From the NCBI GenBank assembly GCA_052266715.1, contig JBQPRB010000003.1: DNA of 64,000 bases, one strand, 5' to 3'. Each line of letters starts with the position of its first letter. Within the stretch, counting starts at the first letter, position 1. The translations under genes and the position numbers were made by a program. Below are positions 8,788 through 17,121 of the stretch, piece after piece. The notes under the pieces are model-generated. The model was not told where the DNA came from. It made no database searches and was given only the letters and a program-made list of their open reading frames with translations. This DNA comes from Jeotgalibaca sp052266715 (GTDB lineage: Bacteria; Bacillota; Bacilli; Lactobacillales; Aerococcaceae).

Positions 8788-9663
8788 ATGAAAGGAATTA
8801 TTTTAGCAGGCGGAAGCGGGACGCGCCTATATCCACTGACAAAGGTTGTTTCAAAACAATTGATGCCGATTTATGATAAACCTATGATTTATTATCCAAT
8901 GTCAACATTAATGTTGGCAGGCATCAAAGATATTTTGATAATTTCCACCCCAAGTGATATCGGGAAATTTGAGCAATTATTTGGAGATGGAACTGAGATT
9001 GGTATAAATATAGAATATAGTGAACAAGAAAGTCCAGATGGACTGGCACAGGCTTTCTTAATTGGTGAAAAATTTATTGGAGACGATTCCGTCTGTCTTA
9101 TTTTAGGCGATAACATTTATCACGGTAGTGGATTATCTAAAATGATCCAACGGGCTGCTTCAAAAAAAGCAGGAGCGACCGTCTTCGGTTATCAGGTCCA
9201 TGATCCTGAACGATTTGGTGTTGTTGAGTTTGATGAAGATATGAAAGCTATCTCTATCGAGGAAAAACCGGAAACTCCAAAAAGTAATTATGCTGTAACT
9301 GGGCTGTATTTCTATGACAATAAAGTGGTGGAGATTGCGAAGAACATCCACCCCTCATCACGTGGTGAATTAGAAATAACGGATGTCAATAGAGCTTATT
9401 TGGAAAAAGGCGAACTAGATGTTGAAGTTATGGGACGTGGTTTTGCTTGGTTAGATACAGGAACTCACGAATCTCTATTGGAAGCATCCACTTTCATTGA
9501 AACAATTGAGAAACGTCAAAATCTGAAGGTAGCCTGTTTGGAAGAGATTGCTTATCGCATGGGGTACATTACTCGGGAGCAGTTAATCGAGTTAGCGCAA
9601 CCTTTGAAGAAAAATGGCTATGGCCAATATATACTTCGTTTAGCAGAATCGGAAAAAATATAG
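8788..9663 (+). CDS. rmlA: glucose-1-phosphate thymidylyltransferase
   Basis: First enzyme of dTDP-L-rhamnose synthesis: dTTP + Glc-1-P gives dTDP-glucose. 291 aa, standard length. Visible: GGSGTRLYPLT nucleotide loop (8-18), KQLMPIYDKPMIYYP, LGDNIYHG metal site, EEKPETPKSNYAVTGLYFYD and AWLDTGTHESLLEAS. ATG codons occur at 8785 and 8788; the second has the better distance from GGAGGG (8777-8782) and matches the family MKGIILAGG start. It heads a compact rmlACBD operon. A close second copy is at 28488-29357. Confidence 0.95.
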   Translation: MKGIILAGGSGTRLYPLTKVVSKQLMPIYDKPMIYYPMSTLMLAGIKDILIISTPSDIGKFEQLFGDGTEIGINIEYSEQESPDGLAQAFLIGEKFIGDDSVCLILGDNIYHGSGLSKMIQRAASKKAGATVFGYQVHDPERFGVVEFDEDMKAISIEEKPETPKSNYAVTGLYFYDNKVVEIAKNIHPSSRGELEITDVNRAYLEKGELDVEVMGRGFAWLDTGTHESLLEASTFIETIEKRQNLKVACLEEIAYRMGYITREQLIELAQPLKKNGYGQYILRLAESEKI

Positions 9664-9675
9664 GAGGATGAGCGA

Positions 9676-10242
9676 GTGAACGTAATCGAAACAAATTTAC
9701 AGGACGTCAAAATCATTGAAATGGCTGTCTTTGGGGACCACCGTGGCTTTTTTACGGAAAGTTACACTAAAGAAAAATTCAGCGAAGCTGGTATTGATAT
9801 CAATTTTATCCAAGATAATCATTCTCTTTCCGTTGAACCAGGTGTTTTGAGAGGCATGCATTTTCAGACACCTGCTAAAGCTCAAACCAAGCTTATTCGT
9901 GCCACAACCGGTATCATTTATGATGTCTTGGTTGATATACGTATTGGTTCTCCTACTTACGGTAAATGGGAAGGGTATATTTTAAGTGAATATAACCACC
10001 GTCAACTATTGGTGCCAAAAGGTTTTGCGCATGGCTTTGTGACTTTGACTCCTAACTGCAATGTACAGTACAAAGTTGATGAGTATTACTCGAAAGAAAA
10101 CGATGGCGGTATTGCTTTTGACGATTCAGCTATTGGAATAGAGTGGCCGATGCCACTGGACAAACTAGTTTTATCCGAAAAAGATAAGCACCATCCTAAG
10201 TTGGCTGAATTGGATAATCCGTTCGTTTATAATGAAATATAA
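9676..10242 (+). CDS. rmlC: dTDP-4-dehydrorhamnose 3,5-epimerase
   Basis: Third step of dTDP-rhamnose synthesis: double epimerisation of dTDP-4-keto-6-deoxyglucose. 188 aa cupin protein, GTG start behind AGGAGG. Key family features are GDHRGFFTESY, GVLRGMHFQ with the catalytic base His, VDIRIGSPTYGKWEG and VPKGFAHGFVTL, then YKVDEYYS carrying the conserved Tyr. It sits 12 bp after rmlA and 18 bp before rmlB. A highly similar copy is at 18938-19504. Confidence 0.95.
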   Translation: MNVIETNLQDVKIIEMAVFGDHRGFFTESYTKEKFSEAGIDINFIQDNHSLSVEPGVLRGMHFQTPAKAQTKLIRATTGIIYDVLVDIRIGSPTYGKWEGYILSEYNHRQLLVPKGFAHGFVTLTPNCNVQYKVDEYYSKENDGGIAFDDSAIGIEWPMPLDKLVLSEKDKHHPKLAELDNPFVYNEI

Positions 10243-10260
10243 GAGCTAGGAGACAAAAGA

Positions 10261-11289
10261 ATGAAAAATATTATTGTTACTGGTGGGGCCGGTTTTATCG
10301 GATCAAATTTTGTTCATTACGTTGTGAATAACCATCCTGAAGTTCACGTTACCGTTCTTGATAAACTGACATATGCAGGAAATGAGGAAAACCTAGCGGG
10401 ACTACTAGAAGAACGAATAGAACTCGTTGTAGGCGATATTACGGATGCCATGTTAGTGGATCAACTTGTAAAAGATGCAGATGCTGTTGTGCATTACGCT
10501 GCCGAATCACATAACGACAATTCACTCAATGATCCCTTTCCATTTGTTCAGACGAATATCATTGGGACGTACACGTTGATTGAAGCTTGTCGCAAATACG
10601 GCGTACGCTATCATCATGTTTCAACGGATGAAGTATATGGTGACTTGCCTTTACGTGAGGACTTACCAGGAAATGGAGAAGGACCAGGTGAGAAATTCAC
10701 ATCTGAAACACCATATAATCCTTCCAGTCCTTATTCATCCACGAAAGCAGGTTCTGACTTGTTGGTTAAAGCCTGGGTGCGTTCATTTGGATTAAAAGCG
10801 ACGATTTCAAGCTGTTCTAATAATTATGGACCTTACCAACACATTGAAAAATTTATCCCTCGACAAATTACGAATATCATATCCGGTATTCGTCCAAAAC
10901 TATATGGCGACGGTAAAAATGTCCGAGACTGGATTCATACAAATGACCATTCTTCTGCAGTATGGGCAATTTTGACAAAAGGTCGTATTGGAGAAACTTA
11001 TTTAATCGGTGCTGATGGAGAAGAAAATAATAAGCATGTATTGGAATTAATTCTGGAACTTATGGATCAACCTAAAGATGCCTATGAACATGTAAAAGAT
11101 CGTGCTGGGCATGATTTGCGTTATGCAATTGACTCTACCAAGTTACGCGAAGAGTTAGGGTGGACACCTCAGTTTACTAATTTCAAGGATGGCTTAGCAG
11201 ACACCATAGAGTGGTATATCGCAAACAAAGACTGGTGGTCAGCTGAAAAAGAAGCAGTCGAAGCAAACTATGCAAAAAATAATCAGTAA
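10261..11289 (+). CDS. rmlB: dTDP-glucose 4,6-dehydratase
   Basis: Second step of the pathway: dTDP-glucose to dTDP-4-keto-6-deoxyglucose, an NAD-dependent extended SDR. 342 aa. GGAGFIGSNF (8-17) binds NAD, STDEVYGDL carries the Thr-Asp-Glu catalytic set, and YSSTKAGSD is the YxxxK motif. NNYGPYQHIEKFIPR and GDGKNVRDWIH are also characteristic. Its product could also feed the VioA-like aminotransferase at 32064. A hairpin with a T-run lies between it and rmlD, and the same arrangement is seen in the second copy (19525-20553). Confidence 0.95.
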   Translation: MKNIIVTGGAGFIGSNFVHYVVNNHPEVHVTVLDKLTYAGNEENLAGLLEERIELVVGDITDAMLVDQLVKDADAVVHYAAESHNDNSLNDPFPFVQTNIIGTYTLIEACRKYGVRYHHVSTDEVYGDLPLREDLPGNGEGPGEKFTSETPYNPSSPYSSTKAGSDLLVKAWVRSFGLKATISSCSNNYGPYQHIEKFIPRQITNIISGIRPKLYGDGKNVRDWIHTNDHSSAVWAILTKGRIGETYLIGADGEENNKHVLELILELMDQPKDAYEHVKDRAGHDLRYAIDSTKLREELGWTPQFTNFKDGLADTIEWYIANKDWWSAEKEAVEANYAKNNQ

Positions 11290-11300
11290 TAATTAGTTGT

Positions 11301-11329
11301 AAAAAGGTAGGATATTCCTACCTTTTTTT
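11301..11329 (+). terminator. terminator-like hairpin between rmlB and rmlD (copy 1)
   Basis: AAAAGGTAGGA and TCCTACCTTTT form an 11-bp stem around a TAT loop, ending in a run of seven T. It lies inside the operon, 12 bases after the rmlB stop and just before the rmlD ribosome site GGGAGG (11333-11338). It probably reduces rather than stops transcription into rmlD. The equivalent place in the second operon has a hairpin of the same kind. Confidence 0.7.
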
Positions 11330-11345
11330 ATAGGGAGGAATATAT

Positions 11346-12185
11346 ATGATTTTAATCACTGGAGCTAATGGACAGCTAGGAACTGAGTTACGTAAATTAT
11401 TGGATGAGAAAAATATAGAATACAAAGCTACAAGTTCCACTGAGATGGACATTATTGATAAAAGTGCCGTAGATAAAGTATTTAATGAAGTAAAACCGAC
11501 AATCGTTTTCCATTGTGCAGCTTATACAGCGGTGGACAAAGCAGAAGATGAAGGTAAAAAACTGAATACATTAATAAATGAAATAGGTACAAAAAATGTG
11601 GCTGAATCTGCGGAAGTAGCAGGAGCAATCATGTTCTATATCAGTACGGATTATGTCTTTGATGGATTAAACAAGAATAAGTATAAGGTGGATGATTCAG
11701 CTAATCCCCAAAATGAATATGGACGTGCTAAATATGCTGGGGAGCAAATTGTCCAATCAATTTCTTCAAAATACTATATCGTCCGGACATCTTGGGTATT
11801 TGGAGAATATGGAAATAACTTTGTCTACACCATGCGTCGATTAGCAGAAAATCACCCTAAATTAACTGTAGTAAATGATCAATTTGGACGCCCTACATGG
11901 ACAAGAACATTAGCAGAATTTATGTTACATTTAAATGACGTTAAAGCAGAGTATGGAGTTTATCATTTATCGAATGAAAATAGCTGTACATGGTACGAAT
12001 TCGCTCGTGAGATCTTGAAAGAGTCGGATGTGGAGGTGAGTCCCGTGACTTCAGAACAATATCCGCAAAAAGCTCCTCGTCCGAAACATTCTATAATGGA
12101 TTTAAGTAAAGCAAAAGATACTGGGTTCATTATTCCTTCTTGGCAAGAAGCGCTAACGTCTTTCATTTCAAACATCAGTAAATAG
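11346..12185 (+). CDS. rmlD: dTDP-4-dehydrorhamnose reductase
   Basis: Last step of dTDP-L-rhamnose synthesis, NAD(P)H reduction of the 4-keto group. 279 aa. GANGQLGTEL (6-15) is the nucleotide loop, HCAAYTAVDKAEDE and ISTDYVFDG are RmlD signatures, YGRAKYAGE provides YxxxK, and VRTSWVFGEYG and GRPTWTRTLAEF line the sugar site. It is separated from rmlB by 56 bp containing a T-tailed hairpin. Second copy at 20613-21452. Confidence 0.95.
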   Translation: MILITGANGQLGTELRKLLDEKNIEYKATSSTEMDIIDKSAVDKVFNEVKPTIVFHCAAYTAVDKAEDEGKKLNTLINEIGTKNVAESAEVAGAIMFYISTDYVFDGLNKNKYKVDDSANPQNEYGRAKYAGEQIVQSISSKYYIVRTSWVFGEYGNNFVYTMRRLAENHPKLTVVNDQFGRPTWTRTLAEFMLHLNDVKAEYGVYHLSNENSCTWYEFAREILKESDVEVSPVTSEQYPQKAPRPKHSIMDLSKAKDTGFIIPSWQEALTSFISNISK

Positions 12186-12263
12186 ATTTTTATAAGGATT
12201 TAACATATTTCATATGAGGTTTTAAAATAATAAAAGTAACTATTGTTTGATGAGGAGGAAGAA

Positions 12264-13283
12264 ATGGAGAATAATCGACTTAATAAAACATTTTTTATTA
12301 CTGGAGTCGCAGGTTTTATTGGATCATTTCTGTCAAAAAGATTATTAGAACAAGGGTGCCAAGTAGTAGGTATCGATAATATAAATGATTATTATGATAT
12401 CAATCTTAAAAATGCCCGTTTAGATGATTTGAAACCTTTTGAAAATTTTACGTTTATCAAAGGGGATATTTCCGACAAAGAACTGCTTTTGAGAACATTC
12501 GAGGAATATAAGCCTAGTATTGTAGTGAATTTGGCTGCTCAAGCAGGTGTTAGATACTCTATTGAGAATCCAGACGTATATATTCAAAGTAATATCATTG
12601 GTTTCTTTAATATTCTGGAAGCGTGTCGATATCATCCAGTAGAACATCTTATCTATGCATCATCCAGCTCCGTTTACGGTTCCAATAAGAAAGTACCCTT
12701 CGAAGAATCTGATTTTGTAGATCATCCGGTATCTCTCTATGCAGCAACCAAAAAATCAAATGAACTCATGGCTCATACATATAGTCATCTATACAAAATT
12801 CCAACTACAGGATTAAGGTTTTTCACTGTATATGGTCCAATGGGAAGACCTGATATGGCGTACTTTGGATTTACTGATAAATATTTTAATGGTGAACACA
12901 TCAGTATATTTAACAACGGTGATTTTGAGAATGATCTGTACCGGGATTTTACATATGTGGATGATATTGTTGAGGGAATCGTAAGGTTGATAGATAATCC
13001 ACCTAAAGAGGAAGTTCCTAGTAAAGTCTATAATATTGGGAACAACAGTCCTGAAAAATTAATGGTGTTTATTCAAACGCTTGAAAAATGTTTGAGTAAA
13101 TCATTAAATCGCGAAATAGTCTTTGATAAAAAGTTTGAACCTATCAAGCCTGGTGACGTTCCTGCCACGTATGCTTCTACAGATAAGTTACAGGCAGCGA
13201 TTGCATTCAAGCCGGAAACATCCATCCAAGACGGTCTGCAGAAATTCACCGATTGGTATGTGGAATATTACAACAAAAAGTAG
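12264..13283 (+). CDS. UDP-glucuronate 4-epimerase-like SDR (trio copy 1)
   Basis: Extended SDR of the CapI/UDP-GlcA 4-epimerase type, interconverting UDP-GlcA and UDP-GalA. Start set at ATG 12264, 339 aa, because AGGAGG (12253-12258) fits it; an upstream in-frame TTG at 12243 does not. GVAGFIGSFLSKRLLEQG binds NAD; the DNINDYYDINLK loop, VNLAAQAGVRYSIENPD, YASSSSVYGSN and YAATKKSNELMAHTYSHLY (YxxxK) are strongly CapI-like, as is FTVYGPMGRPDMAYF. It is followed by the galacturonokinase-like and nucleotidyltransferase genes; an equivalent trio is at 46140-49092. Confidence 0.86.
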   Translation: MENNRLNKTFFITGVAGFIGSFLSKRLLEQGCQVVGIDNINDYYDINLKNARLDDLKPFENFTFIKGDISDKELLLRTFEEYKPSIVVNLAAQAGVRYSIENPDVYIQSNIIGFFNILEACRYHPVEHLIYASSSSVYGSNKKVPFEESDFVDHPVSLYAATKKSNELMAHTYSHLYKIPTTGLRFFTVYGPMGRPDMAYFGFTDKYFNGEHISIFNNGDFENDLYRDFTYVDDIVEGIVRLIDNPPKEEVPSKVYNIGNNSPEKLMVFIQTLEKCLSKSLNREIVFDKKFEPIKPGDVPATYASTDKLQAAIAFKPETSIQDGLQKFTDWYVEYYNKK

Positions 13284-13298
13284 TTGGAGGGAAAACGT

Positions 13299-14498
13299 TT
13301 GTCCGAATTAATCAAAAAGTTTAAAGAGATTTATGATGATAGTGATATCCGGGCGGTCCGTTCTCCATTGCGGATTTGTCCTTTGGGAGCTCATTCTGAT
13401 CACCAAGCGGGCAGAGTAACGGGAATGACCTTGGATTCCAGTGTGGACATGGTCTACTCTCCAACAGAAGATGGTTATATCCGTGTTCAAAGTCTTGATT
13501 TCCCGGATAAGGAATTGTTCCATATCAGTCATGAATCGGAATATATCCCCGGATTTTGGGGGAACTACATCCGCGGTGCTGTTTTGTCCTTGCAACAAGA
13601 CCATGTCTTGAAAAAAGGATTGAATGCCATTGTCAGTGGCAAGTTGCCAATCGGGGGATTGAGCTCTTCGGCAGCGGTAACGACAGCATATTTAATGGCG
13701 TTGTGTGATGTGAATGATATTTCCGTTTCCAAGTTGGATTTGATTCAGTATAGCCACTGGGTTGAAACGAAATTCATCGGCTTGAAAAACGGTATTCTGG
13801 ATCAGTCTGCCAATATCTTGAGCATGGATAACCAACTGATGATTATGGACTGTAAGACGAATGAATTCAATATGGTTCATAAGGGTGCATCTATGCCGGA
13901 ATTCGAGGTCGTTGTCGTTTATTCCGGTATTTCTAAAGATTTGATTAGCACTGATTTCAATAGTCGTGTTGATGAAGTACGGGTGGCTGGTTGGTTGCTC
14001 CAGGAACTGAGTGGACAGGATTTAACGCCATTAAATCAGCTGCAGTTGCGTGATATTCCAGTCGAAGTTTATGAACAATACAAAGATCAACTTCCGGAAC
14101 GATTCCGTAAACGGGCGGCACATTACTACACCGAACAAGCACGGGTGGCAAAGGGTGCAGAGTTTTGGGAACAAGGGGATTTGGAATCATTCGGACAATT
14201 GATGTTTGAGTCAGGCGAAAGTTCCTTCTATCAATATGAATCTGGTATTCCAGAAATGCAGACAATTTATTACTTGTTACGTAAATGTAAAGGTGTTTAT
14301 GGTGCACGACCGAGTGGTGCGGGTTACCGTGGTGCGGTCATTGGACTAGTGGATCCAGCTTACAAAGAAGCAATCAAAGCATTTATTGATTCTGAATATC
14401 CAAAACACCATCCAGAGTATAAAGATGTCTATGCCGTGAATTTCTGCAAGACAGCTGATGGTGCAAGTTTGGTTGATGATTTAGGGATGGTGAGATAA
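13299..14498 (+). CDS. galacturonokinase-like GHMP kinase (trio copy 1)
   Basis: GHMP-superfamily sugar kinase, 399 aa from the TTG at 13299 (GGAGGG at 13286-13291); this start makes it end-to-end alignable with the copy at 47153. Motif 1 is RICPLGAHSDHQAG in place of the galactokinase GRVNLIGEHTDYNGG, motif 2 is PIGGLSSSAAV, motif 3 is GARPSGAGYRGA. From memory, the ICPLGAH-DHQ-G form, LKNGILDQSA and GVYGAR-SGAG resemble plant galacturonic acid kinase more than galactokinase. Proposed: galacturonate to GalA-1-P with ATP. Its position between a UDP-GlcA/GalA epimerase and a nucleotidyltransferase supports this. Galactose or glucuronate as substrate is not excluded. Confidence 0.72.
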   Translation: MSELIKKFKEIYDDSDIRAVRSPLRICPLGAHSDHQAGRVTGMTLDSSVDMVYSPTEDGYIRVQSLDFPDKELFHISHESEYIPGFWGNYIRGAVLSLQQDHVLKKGLNAIVSGKLPIGGLSSSAAVTTAYLMALCDVNDISVSKLDLIQYSHWVETKFIGLKNGILDQSANILSMDNQLMIMDCKTNEFNMVHKGASMPEFEVVVVYSGISKDLISTDFNSRVDEVRVAGWLLQELSGQDLTPLNQLQLRDIPVEVYEQYKDQLPERFRKRAAHYYTEQARVAKGAEFWEQGDLESFGQLMFESGESSFYQYESGIPEMQTIYYLLRKCKGVYGARPSGAGYRGAVIGLVDPAYKEAIKAFIDSEYPKHHPEYKDVYAVNFCKTADGASLVDDLGMVR

Positions 14499-15235
14499 TG
14501 AAGGCAATTATTTTAGCAGCTGGTTATGCAACACGTTTGTATCCTTTGACAAAAGACCGTCCCAAACCACTATTGGAAGTGGCTGGAAAAATGATTTTAG
14601 ATTTTATTGTTGAAAAAATTGATCGGGTTAAAGAAGTTGATGAAATCATAATCGTGACGAATGATAAGTTTGCTGGGCATTTCGAGGACTGGCGCGAAGT
14701 TGTCTCTTATTCCAAGTTAATAACAGTGGTGAACGATGGTACATTGACCAACGATACACGATTAGGAGCAATTGGAGATATCCAATATGTTATCGATACA
14801 GTGAATATAGAGGACGACTTGATGATTTTGGCGGGGGATAATCTTTTTGATTTCGAACTGACCGATTTTGTCGCTTATTTCAATGAAGTGGGAACAGATT
14901 GCATTACTTCATACGTAGAAGAAAATGAAGCCCAAGTGAAGCGGGCGGGAGTTGTCGAGTTGGACGACTCGCAAAAAGTTTTGTCGTTTGAAGAAAAACC
15001 TGCAGAACCACGCTCCAATTATTGCGTGCCGGCGTTTTATTTGTATACACGGGAAACTTTGCCTCTTTTCCAAAAATATTTGAACGGGGGAAATAATCCC
15101 GATGCGCCGGGACACTTCGTTCCATATTTAATTGATGAAAAAACTGTTCATGCGTTTTTGTTTGAAGGGAAGCGTTATGATATTGGGACAGTGGATAGTT
15201 ATGAAAGTGTGAAAGAAATATTTGAAAATAAATAA
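14498..15235 (+). CDS. sugar-1-phosphate nucleotidyltransferase (trio copy 1)
   Basis: GT-A-fold nucleotidyltransferase, 245 aa. AAGYATRLYPLTKDRPKPLLEV is the nucleotide-binding loop with activating Lys; NDGTLTNDTRLGAIGDI, LAGDNLFDFELTDF (metal Asp) and FEEKPAEPRSNYC follow; the C-terminus keeps RYDIGTVDSYESV. The ATG overlaps the kinase stop by one base, so the two are coupled. In this context it probably converts the kinase product (GalA-1-P or related) and a nucleotide triphosphate to an NDP-sugar. It is not a GalU or RmlA orthologue, both of which occur elsewhere here. Which nucleotide it uses cannot be read. Confidence 0.8.
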   Translation: MKAIILAAGYATRLYPLTKDRPKPLLEVAGKMILDFIVEKIDRVKEVDEIIIVTNDKFAGHFEDWREVVSYSKLITVVNDGTLTNDTRLGAIGDIQYVIDTVNIEDDLMILAGDNLFDFELTDFVAYFNEVGTDCITSYVEENEAQVKRAGVVELDDSQKVLSFEEKPAEPRSNYCVPAFYLYTRETLPLFQKYLNGGNNPDAPGHFVPYLIDEKTVHAFLFEGKRYDIGTVDSYESVKEIFENK

Positions 15236-15253
15236 TGCGATAAAGTGTTTAAG

Positions 15254-15290
15254 CTCCAAATGAGGTTTCCTCATTTGGAGTTATTTTTTA
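15254..15290 (+). terminator. intrinsic terminator after trio copy 1
   Basis: A perfect 12-bp stem (15254-15265 with 15269-15280), TTT loop and T-rich tail, 18 bases after the nucleotidyltransferase stop. It ends the rml/trio operon ahead of the Wzz gene. Confidence 0.85.
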
Positions 15291-15386
15291 GAGGATTAAG
15301 AATTTCCAAAAAAATATAAACTAAAGTTATTTTGAAAACAGTTATTTAAAAAAAGGCAGAAATATGCACTTTATTGGGGATTTCAA

Positions 15387-15415
15387 TAGTTTTTTTCATA
15401 AACATATAGTACAAT
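15387..15415 (+). promoter_or_regulatory. possible promoter of wzz-kinase pair
   Basis: TACAAT at 15410-15415 is a fair -10; the region about 17 bases upstream is only T-rich. Placed between a strong terminator and the ribosome site AGGGAGG (15448-15454) of the Wzz gene, which must have its own promoter if the terminator is efficient. Confidence 0.3.
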
Positions 15416-15459
15416 TATTAAGTGTTAGAAATACCGGTAAGAAGTTTAGGGAGGATATA

Positions 15460-16206
15460 ATGGAAGAAGAAGAAATAAGTTTAGGCGAATTATTTGCAAT
15501 TATCAAAAATAAATTAGTACTCATCATATCACTGAGTATTGCAGGGTTACTTTTATCAGCCTTGTATACTTTTTTTGTTGTCACCCCTATGTATGAATCA
15601 ACTACCCAGTTATTGGTGAACCGTGCAGTCGATGAAAATGTTGGTATCCAACTGAATGATATTAATACCAACGTCCGCATGATTGATACTTATAAAGATA
15701 TTATCCGTGGTCCGGTCATCCTGGAAGACGTGAAAGCGAATCTGGATACGAATTTGACGGTCAGCGAAATCAGAGAGATGGTCAATATCACCGCGAATGA
15801 AAATTCACAAGTGTTCTCATTAACCATCACATCCGAAGACCCAGTCGCTGCCGCTAATATCGCCAACGAAATAGCGACAACGTTCCAGAATAATATCAGT
15901 GATATCATGAATGTGGAAAATGTTTCCATCATTTCTGAAGCGAATGTGAATCCCAATGCTGTATCCCCAAATATTCCGATGAACCTCGTTTTAGGGGTGC
16001 TTGTGGGCATGATGTTGGGAGTAGGAATCGCCTTCTTGCAACACTTTATGGACAATACCATCAAAGGCTCGCAATTTATCAATGAGCACATCGGTTGGAC
16101 TGATTTGGGAACGATTTCCGTTCTTTCCCAGGAGGACAAAGAAAGTATTGAAGAGTACCTTCAAAGTCAAACCGCAAAATCAAACAGAAGGAGCAGGGTA
16201 ATATAG
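15460..16206 (+). CDS. Wzz/CpsC-type chain-length and kinase-activating protein (copy 1)
   Basis: Polysaccharide co-polymerase of Gram-positive type, 248 aa. Start taken at ATG 15460 (AGGGAGG at 15448-15454), giving the usual MEEEEISLGELFAIIKNK opening. Two membrane spans at about residues 20-42 and 171-193 bracket an extracellular domain with YESTTQLLVN and the NPNAVSPNIPMN proline-rich pre-TM2 motif. The short C-terminal tail activates the partner BY-kinase, which overlaps this stop by one base. A second version is at 41922-42674, and a divergent one at 60739. No phosphatase accompanies this copy. Confidence 0.88.
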   Translation: MEEEEISLGELFAIIKNKLVLIISLSIAGLLLSALYTFFVVTPMYESTTQLLVNRAVDENVGIQLNDINTNVRMIDTYKDIIRGPVILEDVKANLDTNLTVSEIREMVNITANENSQVFSLTITSEDPVAAANIANEIATTFQNNISDIMNVENVSIISEANVNPNAVSPNIPMNLVLGVLVGMMLGVGIAFLQHFMDNTIKGSQFINEHIGWTDLGTISVLSQEDKESIEEYLQSQTAKSNRRSRVI

Positions 16207-16916
16207 TGGCTAGTAAAGCAAAAAGAAATCACGTTAAAAAAGTCTCCAGTTTAATCACAGTGGCAGATCCCAGCTCAATGGTATCGGAACAATTCAAAAC
16301 CTTGCGGACGAACATCCAGTTCGCGATGATTGATAAGAAAATGAAATCATTAGTGATTGCTTCGGCAGCACCGCATGCCGGTAAGTCTACCGTTGCCTCC
16401 AACTTGGCAGTGACGTTTGCCATGCAAGGGTTGAATGTCCTGTTGGTTGACACGGACTTGAGAAGACCAACGCTGCAGAAATTCTTCAATGTTCCGAATG
16501 TGATGGGTTTGACCAATCTGTTGACGAACACCGAAGCTGACATTGAGGAGTACGTTGTTAAAACGCCATCCAATGGTTTGTATCTGCTCACAAGTGGTCC
16601 GGTTCCGCCTAATCCATCTGAGCTGCTCGGTAGTGACCGTATGCAACAACTGCAAACGCAATTGGAAAATCAATTCGATTTGGTTATTTTTGACACGCCG
16701 CCATTGCTGGGTTTTACCGATGGACAGATTTTGGCTGGTAGAGCAGATGGTACCATCTTTGTCGCGCATCATGGTGTGGCCAAAAAAGAAAATATGCTGA
16801 AATCAAATGAAGTTTTGAAGATGGTTAATGCCAACGTATTGGGTGTTGTCTATAACCAAGTACCTTTAAGCGATATTGATAATAACTACTATTATTACTA
16901 CTCAGAAGAAGACTAA
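16206..16916 (+). CDS. BY-family tyrosine kinase CpsD/CapB (copy 1)
   Basis: Bacterial tyrosine autokinase, 236 aa, GTG start overlapping the Wzz stop. Walker A is PHAGKSTVASN (the His-Ala before GKS is unusual; most have GEGKS), Walker A' is VDTDLRRPTL, Walker B is VIFDTPPLLGF. SGPVPPNPSELLGSDRM is family-typical. The C-terminus ends in a cluster of five tyrosines followed by SEED, the autophosphorylation tail. Phosphorylation cycling with Wzz controls polymer length. Its cognate phosphatase is not adjacent; the only PHP phosphatase in the window (43424) lies with the other kinase. Confidence 0.9.
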   Translation: MASKAKRNHVKKVSSLITVADPSSMVSEQFKTLRTNIQFAMIDKKMKSLVIASAAPHAGKSTVASNLAVTFAMQGLNVLLVDTDLRRPTLQKFFNVPNVMGLTNLLTNTEADIEEYVVKTPSNGLYLLTSGPVPPNPSELLGSDRMQQLQTQLENQFDLVIFDTPPLLGFTDGQILAGRADGTIFVAHHGVAKKENMLKSNEVLKMVNANVLGVVYNQVPLSDIDNNYYYYYSEED

Positions 16917-16926
16917 ACCAAATAGC

Positions 16927-16959
16927 CGCTCTCGCATCTTGAATGCGAGGGCGCTTTTT
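16927..16959 (+). terminator. intrinsic terminator after kinase copy 1
   Basis: An 11-bp stem (16927-16937 with 16943-16953, one G-T pair) and T-run. The same hairpin, slightly diverged, recurs at 18567-18601 on the other side of the DUF4301 gene. Confidence 0.82.
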
Positions 16960-17045
16960 GTATTATCTGAAAAACACAGTAAATATTTAAATATTGAAAC
17001 CGCAATCAAAAAACAATCATCTCTTTTTCTGATATACTTAATTTT

Positions 17046-17074
17046 ATATTATAAAATTGTGGTTTTTGTATAAT
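17046..17074 (+). promoter_or_regulatory. possible promoter of DUF4301 gene
   Basis: A consensus TATAAT at 17069-17074 lies 48 bases ahead of the start and after the upstream terminator. The -35 region is AT-rich without a clear TTGACA. Confidence 0.4.
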
Positions 17075-17121
17075 GATAAAGATAGAAAGTATATTGAAAC
17101 ATATAAATGAGGTGGATAGTG

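Noticed and set aside
13957..14307. minus-strand frames inside the kinase, nucleotidyltransferase, BY-kinase and similar genes
   Set aside because: No ribosome sites, no protein-like motifs and complete overlap with clearly coding plus-strand genes.
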